Origin: Dissophora ornata
Lineage: Eukaryota > Mortierellomycota > Mortierellomycetes > Mortierellales > Mortierellaceae
Length of the DNA stretch: 17,760 nt
NCBI GenBank assembly: GCA_025201705.1
Contig: MU617252.1
Location: 1 to 17,760, forward strand
Direction: 5' to 3'
The notes under the pieces were generated by a model, which worked only from the letters and a program-made list of their open reading frames with translations, did no database searches and was not told where the DNA came from. This document shows, piece after piece, positions 10,258 through 17,760 of the stretch. The position numbers and the translations under genes are program-made. Position 1 is the first letter of the stretch; every line of letters begins with the position of its first letter.

Positions 10258-10977
10258 ATATGTGTGAACTTGAGTCTGTCTGTGGTGAGGCTGGAGTGAC
10301 TTCAAGGGCTAATTGGGTTCGTTCTGTGACCCGAACCCATGTATTCAGGCGGAGTGCCGCAAATGAAGGCTGCCAGAAAATGCATTAGAGAAACCCCGCG
10401 GGCAACGCTCCCTTCTGTTTGACTCTTCTTTTTTTTTTCTGACTTGATGATGTTGTGTACACAAGGTTGGCTTGGCATACGGCTTCTGGCCATTCCAAGA
10501 TTGGCAGGGGCTGCAAACGCTTGTGGATGCCATGGAGAATTCGACGGCGCGCGGGGCCATATGCAGACTTTTGTGTGTCTTTGATCCCCTAAAAAGGAAT
10601 CTTTCGCTGTGCAAGGCCACGGGAAGTTGAGCACTGGCCAACGAAGAACATTTCTTGCATTGTGGTTGTTTCCGACCCGAGCAGCAACGCAATGAAAAGT
10701 GTGAGAACTGCCAGCATCGCCTTTTGCTTCTTTACTGTCTATCTTCCTCCCTCTTCAAATCACACACAGTCTTTCAAAGAATAGCAGCAACCGCTCCACA
10801 AAAGCAACTCTGGAGATTGGATCAGATCAACTCCACCACATTGGCGATACCCGATTGCTACGGCCCACCGAAAGGTAAAAGACACATCACCGGCGATAAA
10901 GAATCAAGGATTGACAAGTTTTTGAAGCTCACATATTCCAATGCGACTGGGCAGACTACAATAGCCAAGCGTACATA

Positions 10978-11265
10978 ATGGTGCGATATGAGAAGAACGA
11001 AGGAAACATCCAAATCGCGTGGGGCCATGATGAAGTGCAATCTGGATATTTTTTGTCAATCGCGGACGGCCGTCTGATGTGGGAGCATGAGGCAGGCGAA
11101 GATGTCAATGGAATTTGCGAAAAAGTATCCATGGATGGCGGAGGCTCCTACTTTCATATGAACTCGTATCGTTTTGGTGGATTTGGACACAAGGTGTCTG
11201 AAAAGACCATTTTTGTCTTCATGAGGCGATATGGCATTGACCCTGCCAAGATCGACGTCAGTTAG
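10978..11265 (+). CDS. Small protein of unknown function (5' end uncertain)
   Basis: An intact frame of 95 codons from ATG 10978 to TAG 11265, with AATAAA 33 nt after the stop, which supports a real gene. The protein is rich in Gly and aromatic residues, has mixed charge and looks like a folded domain: GYFLSIADGRLMWEHEAG, EDVNGICEKVS, DGGGSYFHMNSY, GFGHKVSEKT and a final FMRRYGIDPAK. I do not recognise the family. The same frame stays open upstream to about 10913 and reads QCDWADYNSQAY just before the ATG, which also looks protein-like, so the true start may lie in an upstream exon. A hydrophobic 30-codon frame from ATG 10692 could be a signal-peptide exon, but I found no splice pair I trust. 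The protein may therefore be a longer secreted one. Confidence 0.55.
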   Translation: MVRYEKNEGNIQIAWGHDEVQSGYFLSIADGRLMWEHEAGEDVNGICEKVSMDGGGSYFHMNSYRFGGFGHKVSEKTIFVFMRRYGIDPAKIDVS

Positions 11266-11297
11266 AGTTTCCGGTAGACTGATTCTTCCACCGACTT

Positions 11298-11303
11298 AAT
11301 AAA
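11298..11303 (+). terminator. Poly(A) signal of the small unknown gene
   Basis: AATAAA 33 nt past the stop codon at 11265. Confidence 0.55.
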
Positions 11304-11930
11304 AGAAATGAGTTGGCCATGGCTTTAGGACGAACATCATTTTTATATCCGCTAGCACAGTCGATTCACGGTTGATTGAGCAAGAGCTGGAACTGACTGC
11401 AAAAAAACCCCTCGTCGGCCCGAAACCCTAACGTCAATCTTCAAATGGCTATGGCTACCGTTCATTCGTGTATGGAGACGTCCTAGGCGCGTTTAGATCC
11501 AAAGTATATCGTGCGGCGAAAAGCAAGAATCAAGCCCAAGATCGGGGAGTCCATCGACAATCCAAGTGCCATTTACACCCATCGTGCGCCGCCGTGTTGT
11601 GCCGCCAAAGGAGTACCATCCTCTTCTTCCCGCAGGATACGCGCCCTAGCGAACTCGAGGAACGCGCCCACCCGGCCTGTTACCTCCCATAAAATGACGA
11701 TGCGAAGATAAAAGATGCTACAGATGCAAGCAAGCCGCACAATTCTCCTGGACATGCTAGATCGTCGACTGGAAACCCCACAACAAGAGCTGCTATCCGA
11801 GCGGTGTCGATGAATTTTTGTTCGCAACTGAAAACACGTGACTGGCGGCGACGCTTAGTCCTTTTGAAAGTTGAACGCTCGAAACACAGCGACGACAACA
11901 ATCACTGAGACGGACCACAACGGCTTTAGA
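11304..11930. other. Interval upstream of ORC5, including its promoter
   Basis: No supported gene. A CACGTG E-box reading CACGTGAC lies at 11835-11842, about 90 bp before the ORC5 ATG, and TGGCGGCGA follows it. GAAACCCTAACG near 11421 resembles a telo-box or a single telomere-type repeat. Short frames on both strands at 11468-11830 show no family resemblance. Confidence 0.5.
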
Positions 11931-14121
11931 ATGAGTAGCCTTTCGTTGCAGGAACAACTGCGCTATGCATTTCCCGGGAGGGCAAAGCAAATTGACCAGA
12001 TCCTTGCCTTCATGGGGAAGGTGCGCCAGCAAAGGATCGAAGGAACTTTTTTTTGAGCTCAAAAACGATGAATCAACCCCACCAACGCGCTAACACGTAT
12101 CCTATGTCCCTCCGGAGTAGCCCTGGGCTCCCACACCACCTGCGCTACTCATAAACGGGAACTCATCCTTAGGAAAGACTGCTGTTGTCAAAGCCATCTT
12201 GTCCACCATGCTGGGCGATACAAGCCCCAGTAGATATGCGTTCATAGACTGCGTGGAATGCCACACGCCACGACTGATCTTCGAACACGCTATATACCAG
12301 TTCCGAAATGCACCCCAACAAACGCCTTTGTCTGCTCCCACACTCCAGAGCGCGGATGAAATTATGAGCGATTTGTCTCAAGGCGGTAACCAAGCTAGAG
12401 CGTCTTCCGAAGCCGGAGCAACGGCGGCAAAGCATACAGGAATTGCGGTTGCCACGGATAACGGACCTACAAAGAGGAAAAGGGCGTCAGCTCTTGACGA
12501 AGACACTCCATGGGACAAGTGCGAAAATGTCAACGAATTTGTGGAGTGGTGCCGGAAATTCTGCGACCAAGCCCCACATTCTCGCGATGACCCTTCAGGC
12601 AAAAAGAACGAGCTCGGACGACGCCAGGAGCAGCAAGAAACGCGGTACCTTGTCCTTGATCGAGCTGAACGGCTCCGAGATACTGCACCAAATCTGATCC
12701 CGGTCCTCATGCGACTGCAGGAACTTGTAAGAAGCTGATAGTGTGGTTACGACACTACTTCTCATCCCTCTTACACGCAGCATCACATCGTACATCTTGC
12801 TTACGTCCCTCACTCTACACTGCCATAGACAGGCCGCAATATCTGCGTCATCCTGATCACCACAATTGTCTGGGAAAAGTTCCGGTCCAAGACAGGAGGA
12901 TATGAGCCCATCATCCTGAATTTTCCACAGTATTCAAAAGATATGTTCTGTCTCTTTTTGCTCTGAGAACGGATAGAAACGGTGATCGCCTTTTTTTCAC
13001 CACCAATTCTTGAAGGGCAACATTCTTAACTTTTTCGTGCGGATTACCGTGTTCTTGCCATACTGCACGCGAGACAATAGCTATTCTAGAGCGAGATTTA
13101 CCAAAAGGAGAAGACAAGGACCTCTACATGAGATTTGTTGACCTGGTCTACGAAGTCTTTCAGCGAAATTGCAAGGATCTGAATGAAATTCGGCATCTGG
13201 TTGCACTTCTGTTCCCGTTGTATATAAAACCAGTAAAGGAAGGAAAGAGTAAGTAGCGACTACGTGGACGATTTGCTTACATGGACAAAATTTGGTCTCC
13301 TCTACTCACTACATTTCCACCTTTGACTAGTCCAAAAGCATGAAGGATTGAAACTTCATCGGCACATTCAAGCGTATTTCGTGGAAGCGATGGACAAGCT
13401 GTATCTGCGGGAAATCTCAAGTATGGAGTGGTCGGATCGCACCCTTTCGGCCGTCCCTGGGTCGTCGGCGAATATTTTGGATCGCCTAAGCAGTCTCGGA
13501 GAAGGTGCGGGGGAGTCGGGCACGGTCCGGTCGGCAGAGGGAGCTTCTGGAAGCGAGCGAGCATTGATGAGTGCGGTTGATGTCCAGAGTACGTTCTTTC
13601 TGATGGTTTGTTGTATAATGGCTAGGAAAATTTCACTCTAAAATGTCTAACAAGAAGTGCTCCTTTTAGATACGTTTGATCTGCCCTATTTCACAAAGTT
13701 CATCCTCATCGCATCCTTCCTAGCGTCGTACAATCCGCCGAGACTGGATATGCGTTATTTTGCCAAGGTATCGAATCAAGGTGGAAAGATGACAAAGCGC
13801 GCCAAGATATCGGCGGCCAAGAAGCATGGGCACGATAAACTTGGATCCAAGCTGCGACAGCAGTTGCTCGGTCCAAAGACATTTCCGATTGAAAGGATGC
13901 TGGCCATCTTTTATAGCATCCTGGACGAGGAAGTCGAAGAGAATGTCAATGTTCACACCCAGGTCGCCTCCCTTGTCTCATTGCGTCTCCTCCAGCGCGT
14001 CACACCGATGGACAAGCTCGACTCGATCAAGTGCAAGTGTAATGTCAGTTACGACATGATTAAGGCTCTGGCCAAGAGCACAAAGTTCGACATCGACAAG
14101 TATCTCTTTGACTTTGCATAA
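11931..14121 (+). CDS. ORC5: Origin recognition complex subunit 5
   Basis: AAA+-type subunit of the six-protein complex that marks replication origins. Model: exons 11931-12020, 12121-12726, 12829-12940, 13069-13248, 13331-13588, 13670-14121; 565 residues, longer than the 435-480 of human and yeast. Walker A is GNSSLGKT (43-50), reached only by splicing at CCGGAGTAG before 12121. Walker B-like LVLDRAERLRD starts at 207. Between them lies a low-complexity, basic-patch (KRKR) insertion. NICVILITTIVWEKFRS follows, then the lid and winged-helix part with DKLYLREISSMEW, LPYFTKFILIASFLASYNPPR, LLGPKTFPIERMLAIFYSI and a final KCNVSYDMIKALAKS and KFDIDKYLFDFA, all strongly ORC5. The third intron has no good GT-AG solution; the best fit to the family is an AT-AC intron at 12941-13068 giving YSKGETIAILERD. 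An alternative GT-AG intron at 12950-13080 would give YSKDMFSILERD. The upstream frame lacks another ATG, so the start is firm. Confidence 0.94.
12941..13068 (+). other. Putative AT-AC intron of ORC5 (third intron)
   Basis: Begins ATATGT directly after TCAAAAG and ends CTGCAC before GCGAGACA, 128 nt. CTTAAC near 13025-13030 followed by a T run could be the branch site, 39 nt before the end. The donor equals the common GTATGT with the first G changed to A, and the acceptor ends in C, the known compensating pair. A stop codon at 12964 shows that an intron must be removed here. Confidence 0.55.
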
Positions 14122-14309
14122 GAATATCCAGATATTGCGGCGTGCCATAACATAAAGCCATGCCATTGTATGGGAATCTTGGCGATTTTCTTTTATTCTA
14201 ATCGTATGGGTGGGTGAGGCTCCAGACTCCTCGGAAAAGAGGTCTAGAGGGCTAGATAAGCTATGAACATAGAAGGGGGTGGAATGAATGCAGCGCAAGG
14301 AATATTTAT
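14122..14309. other. Convergent 3' interval of ORC5 and MDH
   Basis: 188 bp between the two stop codons. It carries a minus-strand AATAAA at 14192-14197 for MDH and only a CATAAA-type signal (near 14151) for ORC5. Confidence 0.6.
14192..14197 (-). terminator. Candidate poly(A) signal of MDH
   Basis: AATAAA on the minus strand, about 113 nt past the stop. A second AATAAA at 14305-14310 overlaps the TAA stop codon itself and is probably too close to be the main one. Confidence 0.45.
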
Positions 14310-16158
14310 TTAAGCCTTGTTGATGAAGGCATTGCCCTTGCTGATGTTGCCCTTGAGCTCAGGGAGGGCAGCATCGATGAGGCCCTGCTCGTACTGGTTG
14401 ACCTTGCCAACGGGGTGGATCTTCTCAACACCCTCGGCACCGAGCTCGACGTTGGTGGCGAAGAATTCGACACCCTCCTTGGCATAGACATCAGACTTGA
14501 CGAAAGTAGGCTCGACAATGCCCTTCTTGCCGGCAACAGTGGCCTCGAGAAGAGAGTTGGTGAAGCGAGCACCAGCAAAGGCCATGGAGAGGGTGGCGGA
14601 GCCAGTACCGTTCTTGGCCTTGACGACCTCATCACCACCGAACTGGATGCGGTGGGTCAAAGCCTTGACCTCCTCCTCAGTGAAGCTGTGGCCGGACTGG
14701 GAAAGAAGGGGAACAATGGTGACGCCAGAGTGACCACCAATAACGGTGATCTTGGCCTCCTCAGTCGAGATACCCTTGATCTCGGAAACGAAGCGGGAAG
14801 CACGGACGACATCGAGAGAGGTGACACCGAAAAGTCTACAAGATTTCACAACAAGAGCCGTTAGAACATGTCCCCACGCGCCAGTAAACTCTACAAAGAC
14901 AAGCAGCTCTGCGCGCTCACCTCTTGGGATCGAAGACACCGGCCTTCTTGAAGACCTCAGCAACGATGGGCACAGTCGAGTTGACGGGGTTGGCAATGAC
15001 CAAGATGTGGGCCTTGGGGCAGTGCCTACATAAGGCAAAGATAGGTTGATGAGCACGTTGTTTTCGGCCTACATGTCCACGGAGTTTCATTTCTTGGCTT
15101 GATAATAACGAGGGACTTACTCAGCGCAAGCGGTGGCCAAATCGCGGACAATGGAAGCGTTGGTGTTGAAGAGATCATCACGGGTCATGCCGGGCTTGCG
15201 GGGGACACCGGCTATTTAGAATGGAGGGAATATCGGCAACAGGGTCAATCAACGGACCCTTAGCACATTTCCAAGGGTGGCTATAACGAAGCACATACCA
15301 GGGATGACAACGATATCGCAGCCAGTAAGGGCCTCCTTGAGACCGTTGTTGTCGGGCACATGGCCAGTGACCTAGTTTGTGCGGTGACAGGAAGGCAAAA
15401 GCGGACTATTAATCACACAAATTACATATTTTACTTGATCTATCCAAAAGATCGCAACCGGGTGCTATCACCACGATCGATATCGCGTTATTGGCACAAA
15501 GCACAGCAGCCGAGAACGGATTCTTTCTCTCTCTGTCTTTCTCTTCCCCTCTCTCACTCAATTTCTGTCTTCACTTTTGATCTGGACTTTTTGATTTGCT
15601 GCTCCTCTAACTCTCGGCCTTACCTTGGAGTCAGTGTTGATGTGGCTCAAATCAGCAGCAACACCGGGGGTGTTGACAATATCGTAGAGGGAGAGGTGCG
15701 AGATCAACGACGACTGCTTGAGGAGGAGCGACAAAGGCTGACCAATACCACCGGCAGCACCGAGAACAGCAACCCTAGAGCAGGTAGCAAAGGCAATTGA
15801 AAGCATACGAGGAAGATCACGGTCAGTTCTCTGCGGAGGAAGCAATTGATCTGTTATCATACCCAGTATCTCTTTCTGTCGTTCTGCCAAAACTTACTTG
15901 GCAGCGTTCTAGATATGTCGAAAGTGTTCCATCAAGTCGCGACGGGAGAAAGAATGCGGCGCGCATACGAAAGGCACGTGGATAGAGCATGAAGACGAAA
16001 GGGAAAAAAAAAAAAAGTAGAGATGATTAGAACACGGATCAGAAAAAGAACGCGATCTCTGCGTGTTCTTCGTGTCTCAAAACGATGGTGTTTACCGAGG
16101 AGGTGGAGGTGGAGAAGGCGCGCTTGGCGATGGAGGAGATCTGGCGAGTGGCGAACAT
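14310..16158 (-). CDS. MDH1: Mitochondrial malate dehydrogenase (NAD-dependent)
   Basis: Interconverts malate and oxaloacetate with NAD in the TCA cycle. Seven exons: 16158-16096, 15908-15898, 15774-15624, 15371-15299, 15211-15121, 15025-14921, 14835-14310; 339 residues, the normal length. The N-terminus [21 protein letters not shown] is rich in Arg, Lys and Ser with no acidic residue, as in a mitochondrial presequence. The NAD-binding loop GAAGGIG is at 30-36. [13 protein letters not shown] holds the substrate-binding arginines 104 and 110, [12 protein letters not shown] holds the Asp173 and Arg176 region, and GGHSGVT holds catalytic His200. Exon 2 is only 11 nt (coding NAAK with its neighbours) and is needed to keep the frame. 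Codon use is strongly biased to C-ending codons with AAG and GAG, unlike the neighbours, as expected for a very highly expressed gene. The symbol follows yeast naming for the mitochondrial enzyme. Confidence 0.98.
15521..15556. repeat. CT-rich tract in MDH intron 3
   Basis: Plus-strand CT/CTTT-rich run, purine-rich in the transcript, inside the unusually long 252-nt intron 15623-15372. Confidence 0.8.
15898..15908 (-). other. 11-nt microexon of MDH
   Basis: AACGCTGCCAA flanked by TAG on its 5' side and GTAAGT on its 3' side, between introns of 187 and 123 nt. Inclusion gives [15 protein letters not shown], the expected sequence in this family. Skipping it shifts the frame. Confidence 0.85.
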
Positions 16159-16841
16159 TTTATCTGTCGTGCGAAGGATGAGTGGAGCGAAGGTGAAGAT
16201 TAGAAGAGAAGAAGAAGAGGGAAATATAAGAGACGGGGAAAGAACCGGGCGCACATTGATCGCACGTCCTTCGAATTCAAAGCGACGTCAATCACGGATA
16301 AAAGGAGGATGCGAGCACGTGACAGAAGGATGAAAATGGGCAAGCCGAGATGCTGAACTCAAAATATCCAAATCGGATCGGACTCTGTGGCAAGCAAGCA
16401 ACAAGCAAGTCCAAGCAAGCAAGCTCTCCCGGCTCCAAGAAGTGATCAATCACAAGGCCAAGCGAGCAAGTTGGATCTCGAGCGGCGAGCCAGGTGACTT
16501 TTGAGTGCTCGTCAAGTGTCCCCCCACCCCAAGGGATGATGAGGATGACAAAAGAAGAGGCTGTTTAGTTGGTTCATGGAATGCACAAGGCTTCCTTGAG
16601 CTCGCCCCAGAAGGGCAGCAGCTTTTCAGACTTCCATGTGGATTAAAATTGAAGGCCAAAAAAAAATCTTATTGTCACAATAATCACAGCACTGCTGTCG
16701 GAGATGCTGCTGAGAGGAGGGCACTGATCGCGTCACGTCGACTAAACGGTTTCCGATTTTCCTAATGCGGAATTGCCATCCAAGGTCAATTGACGAGAGC
16801 AAACCACCTCTTCGATTGATTAAAAGCGTATAATATTTCAT
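16159..16841 (-). promoter_or_regulatory. MDH promoter and spacer to the SWIM gene
   Basis: Probable MDH promoter. A TATATTT-like element on the minus strand lies near 16223-16229, about 65 bp before the ATG. A CACGTG E-box is at 16316-16321 and a GACGTCA half-CRE at 16284-16290. Further out is an AAGC repeat (16391-16424) and then unremarkable DNA. A plus-strand frame at 16505-16765 has no ATG start and no recognisable domain. Confidence 0.5.
16391..16424. repeat. Imperfect CAAG/AAGC tetranucleotide repeat
   Basis: Eight or so CAAG units interrupted by single bases, about 240 bp upstream of the MDH start codon. Confidence 0.75.
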
Positions 16842-17760
16842 TCACTGACACTTTCGACCTGCGCCCACTTTGTTCAGGCCCTTGATCTCAAGAACAGTAC
16901 GCTCCAGTCCTGCTATTGTACTTTGAAAGTACTGGAGCGAACACTTTCTTCTTTTTTGGGCCCTAGCCTCATCACTAATTGTTCCTAATAAAGCTGCTAG
17001 TCTTCCCTCACATTCCTTGAATGCTACTACTTGCTCAGCCTCTCTTTCCTTTCTGGCAGCTTCTTTCTTTTCAGCCCTGGCTTTACTAAGTTGAGCTATG
17101 ATTGACGGATTTAACATCAGCTTCAACCTAGCGGGAAGTTCATCATCGCTGCTGTCGCCACCATCGCCGTTGTCGCCGTTGTCGTCATCACCACCAAAAA
17201 GGCCTGAACCGTTTAAAGCCAGGTGAGGCTCTACGCTTCCGTCATAGCAGATCCTCATATGTATATAGATCCGCAATACCAAATACAAGTGTTTGCATGG
17301 CACTCTGTGTTTGTTGTAACTGACGCAGGTGCAGGAAAGAAGGCGAGTGAATCCTGGGTCTGTACTAATGGAGTAATTGATACCAGCTGTAGTGAAAGAA
17401 CCAACCGAGATCTGTATCATAAATAGTAAATAAAAAAATGTTGCATAGTTAGGAATGAGACTACAATACATGATTGGCAATGGCCCTGACCATACAGCAC
17501 ATAAGCTACTTACCTTTTCGTCCTCATTGAGCTTGGTGACCATGTCCTTGGCAACCTCGAACGGCAGCGCCATTGCTTTAACCTTAATGACTCGGTCATA
17601 TTCCGAGAGCATCATTGGTTCCAGTCCATGAACGACCTTGAAGTGGTGGGTCCTGAAGTCAATGTCCACCACACCTTGTAGCAAATGGATCAAATCATCT
17701 CCACGCAGATCGCGTTCGTATCCTAAGTGCTGCCTTTTCAAAGTCTTGTGCCAACTCTCG
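16842..17760 (-). CDS. SWIM zinc-finger protein, probable MULE-type transposase C-terminus (partial)
   Basis: The 5' part lies beyond the right edge; the frame is open to the end of the window. The first visible residues, ESWHKTLKRQHLGYERD, resemble the block that follows the catalytic domain in MULE-like and related DNA transposases (a conserved ESWH plus basic helix). A zinc knuckle CTCVSYNKHRVPCKH fits the SWIM pattern C-x-C-x9-C-x-H. Then come an acidic Asp/Gly/Asn-rich stretch (GGDDDNGDNGDGG) and a charged, coiled-coil-like helix (KARAEKKEAARKEREAEQ). A canonical intron 17513-17412 (GTAAGT to ACAG) would splice DEK to ISVGSFTTAG; it is 102 nt, a multiple of three, and has no stop, so the unspliced frame is also open. 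The catalytic residues cannot be seen, so whether the element is active is unknown. It could instead be a domesticated SWIM protein. Confidence 0.75.
   Translation of the reverse strand, partial: ESWHKTLKRQHLGYERDLRGDDLIHLLQGVVDIDFRTHHFKVVHGLEPMMLSEYDRVIKVKAMALPFEVAKDMVTKLNEDEKVSSLCAVWSGPLPIMYCSLIPNYATFFYLLFMIQISVGSFTTAGINYSISTDPGFTRLLSCTCVSYNKHRVPCKHLYLVLRIYIHMRICYDGSVEPHLALNGSGLFGGDDDNGDNGDGGDSSDDELPARLKLMLNPSIIAQLSKARAEKKEAARKEREAEQVVAFKECEGRLAALLGTISDEARAQKRRKCSLQYFQSTIAGLERTVLEIKGLNKVGAGRKCQ

Larger units (their letters stand above)
9521..10977. other. Gene-poor interval with orphan poly(A) signals
   Basis: No open frame here shows a recognisable protein family or a convincing splice pattern. 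It holds plus-strand AATAAA hexamers at 9756, 10244 and 10252 that are not downstream of any coding gene I can support. It also holds a tRNA-like stretch with an A14 tail (9883-9970), a GAGCTG-CGT-CAGCTC hairpin near 9766-9780, and the unresolved 5' part of the small gene at 10978. Confidence 0.6.

Noticed and set aside
10302..10692. Two overlapping minus-strand frames of 110-115 codons
   Set aside because: They have no resemblance to a family, read through poly(A)-type runs as KKKK, and lack a good start or splice sites.
10655..10978. A 107-codon open frame whose stop overlaps the ATG of the small gene (TAATG), like a stop-restart pair
   Set aside because: The frame contains no ATG at all and opens only at a TTG, so it is unlikely to be translated.
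11421..11432. GAAACCCTAACG as an internal telomere repeat
   Set aside because: There is only one unit, which is expected by chance; it is mentioned only as a possible telo-box.
11468..11830. Overlapping short frames on both strands upstream of ORC5
   Set aside because: None matches a family I know, and their biased composition comes from GC-rich DNA.
12945..13015. GT-AG option for ORC5 intron 3 using GTTCTG and TTGAAG
   Set aside because: It keeps the frame but inserts about 18 Cys/Ser/Thr-rich residues absent from ORC5 proteins, and its donor is unlike all the others here.
14415..15033. Long plus-strand frames of up to 149 codons opposite MDH
   Set aside because: They mirror the strongly biased codons of MDH exons 6-7 and the intron between, a common shadow effect.
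16505..16765. Plus-strand 86-codon frame between MDH and the SWIM gene, with a WNAQG stretch that recalls LINE endonucleases
   Set aside because: It has no ATG start, the likeness is five residues only, and the rest shows no domain.

Overview
The window is nuclear DNA from a fungus. Protein-coding genes are broken by short introns (about 80-250 bp). Of the 28 introns I could place, 27 have a GT donor with a purine at position +3 and an AG acceptor, mostly TAG. Gene content (MSH3, P5C reductase, ORC5, mitochondrial malate dehydrogenase, a small secreted ML protein, a SWIM-type transposase fragment) fits a filamentous fungus. An early-diverging lineage such as the Mortierellomycotina or Mucoromycota is my guess from the general feel of the proteins, not something the sequence proves.

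Layout from left to right: MSH3 on the minus strand (196-4528, seven exons, 1255 residues). A 187-bp divergent promoter. PRO3 on the plus strand (4716-6077, five exons, 307 residues). An ADP-ribosylglycohydrolase on the plus strand (6311-8155, four exons, 510 residues) starting just after the PRO3 poly(A) signal. A secreted ML-domain lipid-binding protein on the minus strand (8419-9218, four exons, 157 residues). A 1.7-kb stretch with no convincing protein gene but with a tRNA-like/SINE-like segment ending in A14 and three orphan AATAAA signals. A small unidentified gene on the plus strand (10978-11265). ORC5 on the plus strand (11931-14121, six exons, 565 residues). Mitochondrial malate dehydrogenase on the minus strand (14310-16158, seven exons including one of 11 nt, 339 residues). 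A partial SWIM zinc-finger protein on the minus strand that looks like the C-terminal end of a MULE-type transposase and runs off the right edge.

I assembled the spliced models by hand from reading frame, splice sites and family knowledge. All complete models keep an open frame from ATG to stop. The genes do not form a pathway or cluster: mismatch repair, replication initiation, proline synthesis, TCA cycle and ADP-ribose removal are independent housekeeping jobs. I see no novel multi-gene system. The most unusual observations are a probable AT-AC intron in ORC5, an 11-nt microexon in MDH, and the retroposon-like tRNA remnant.
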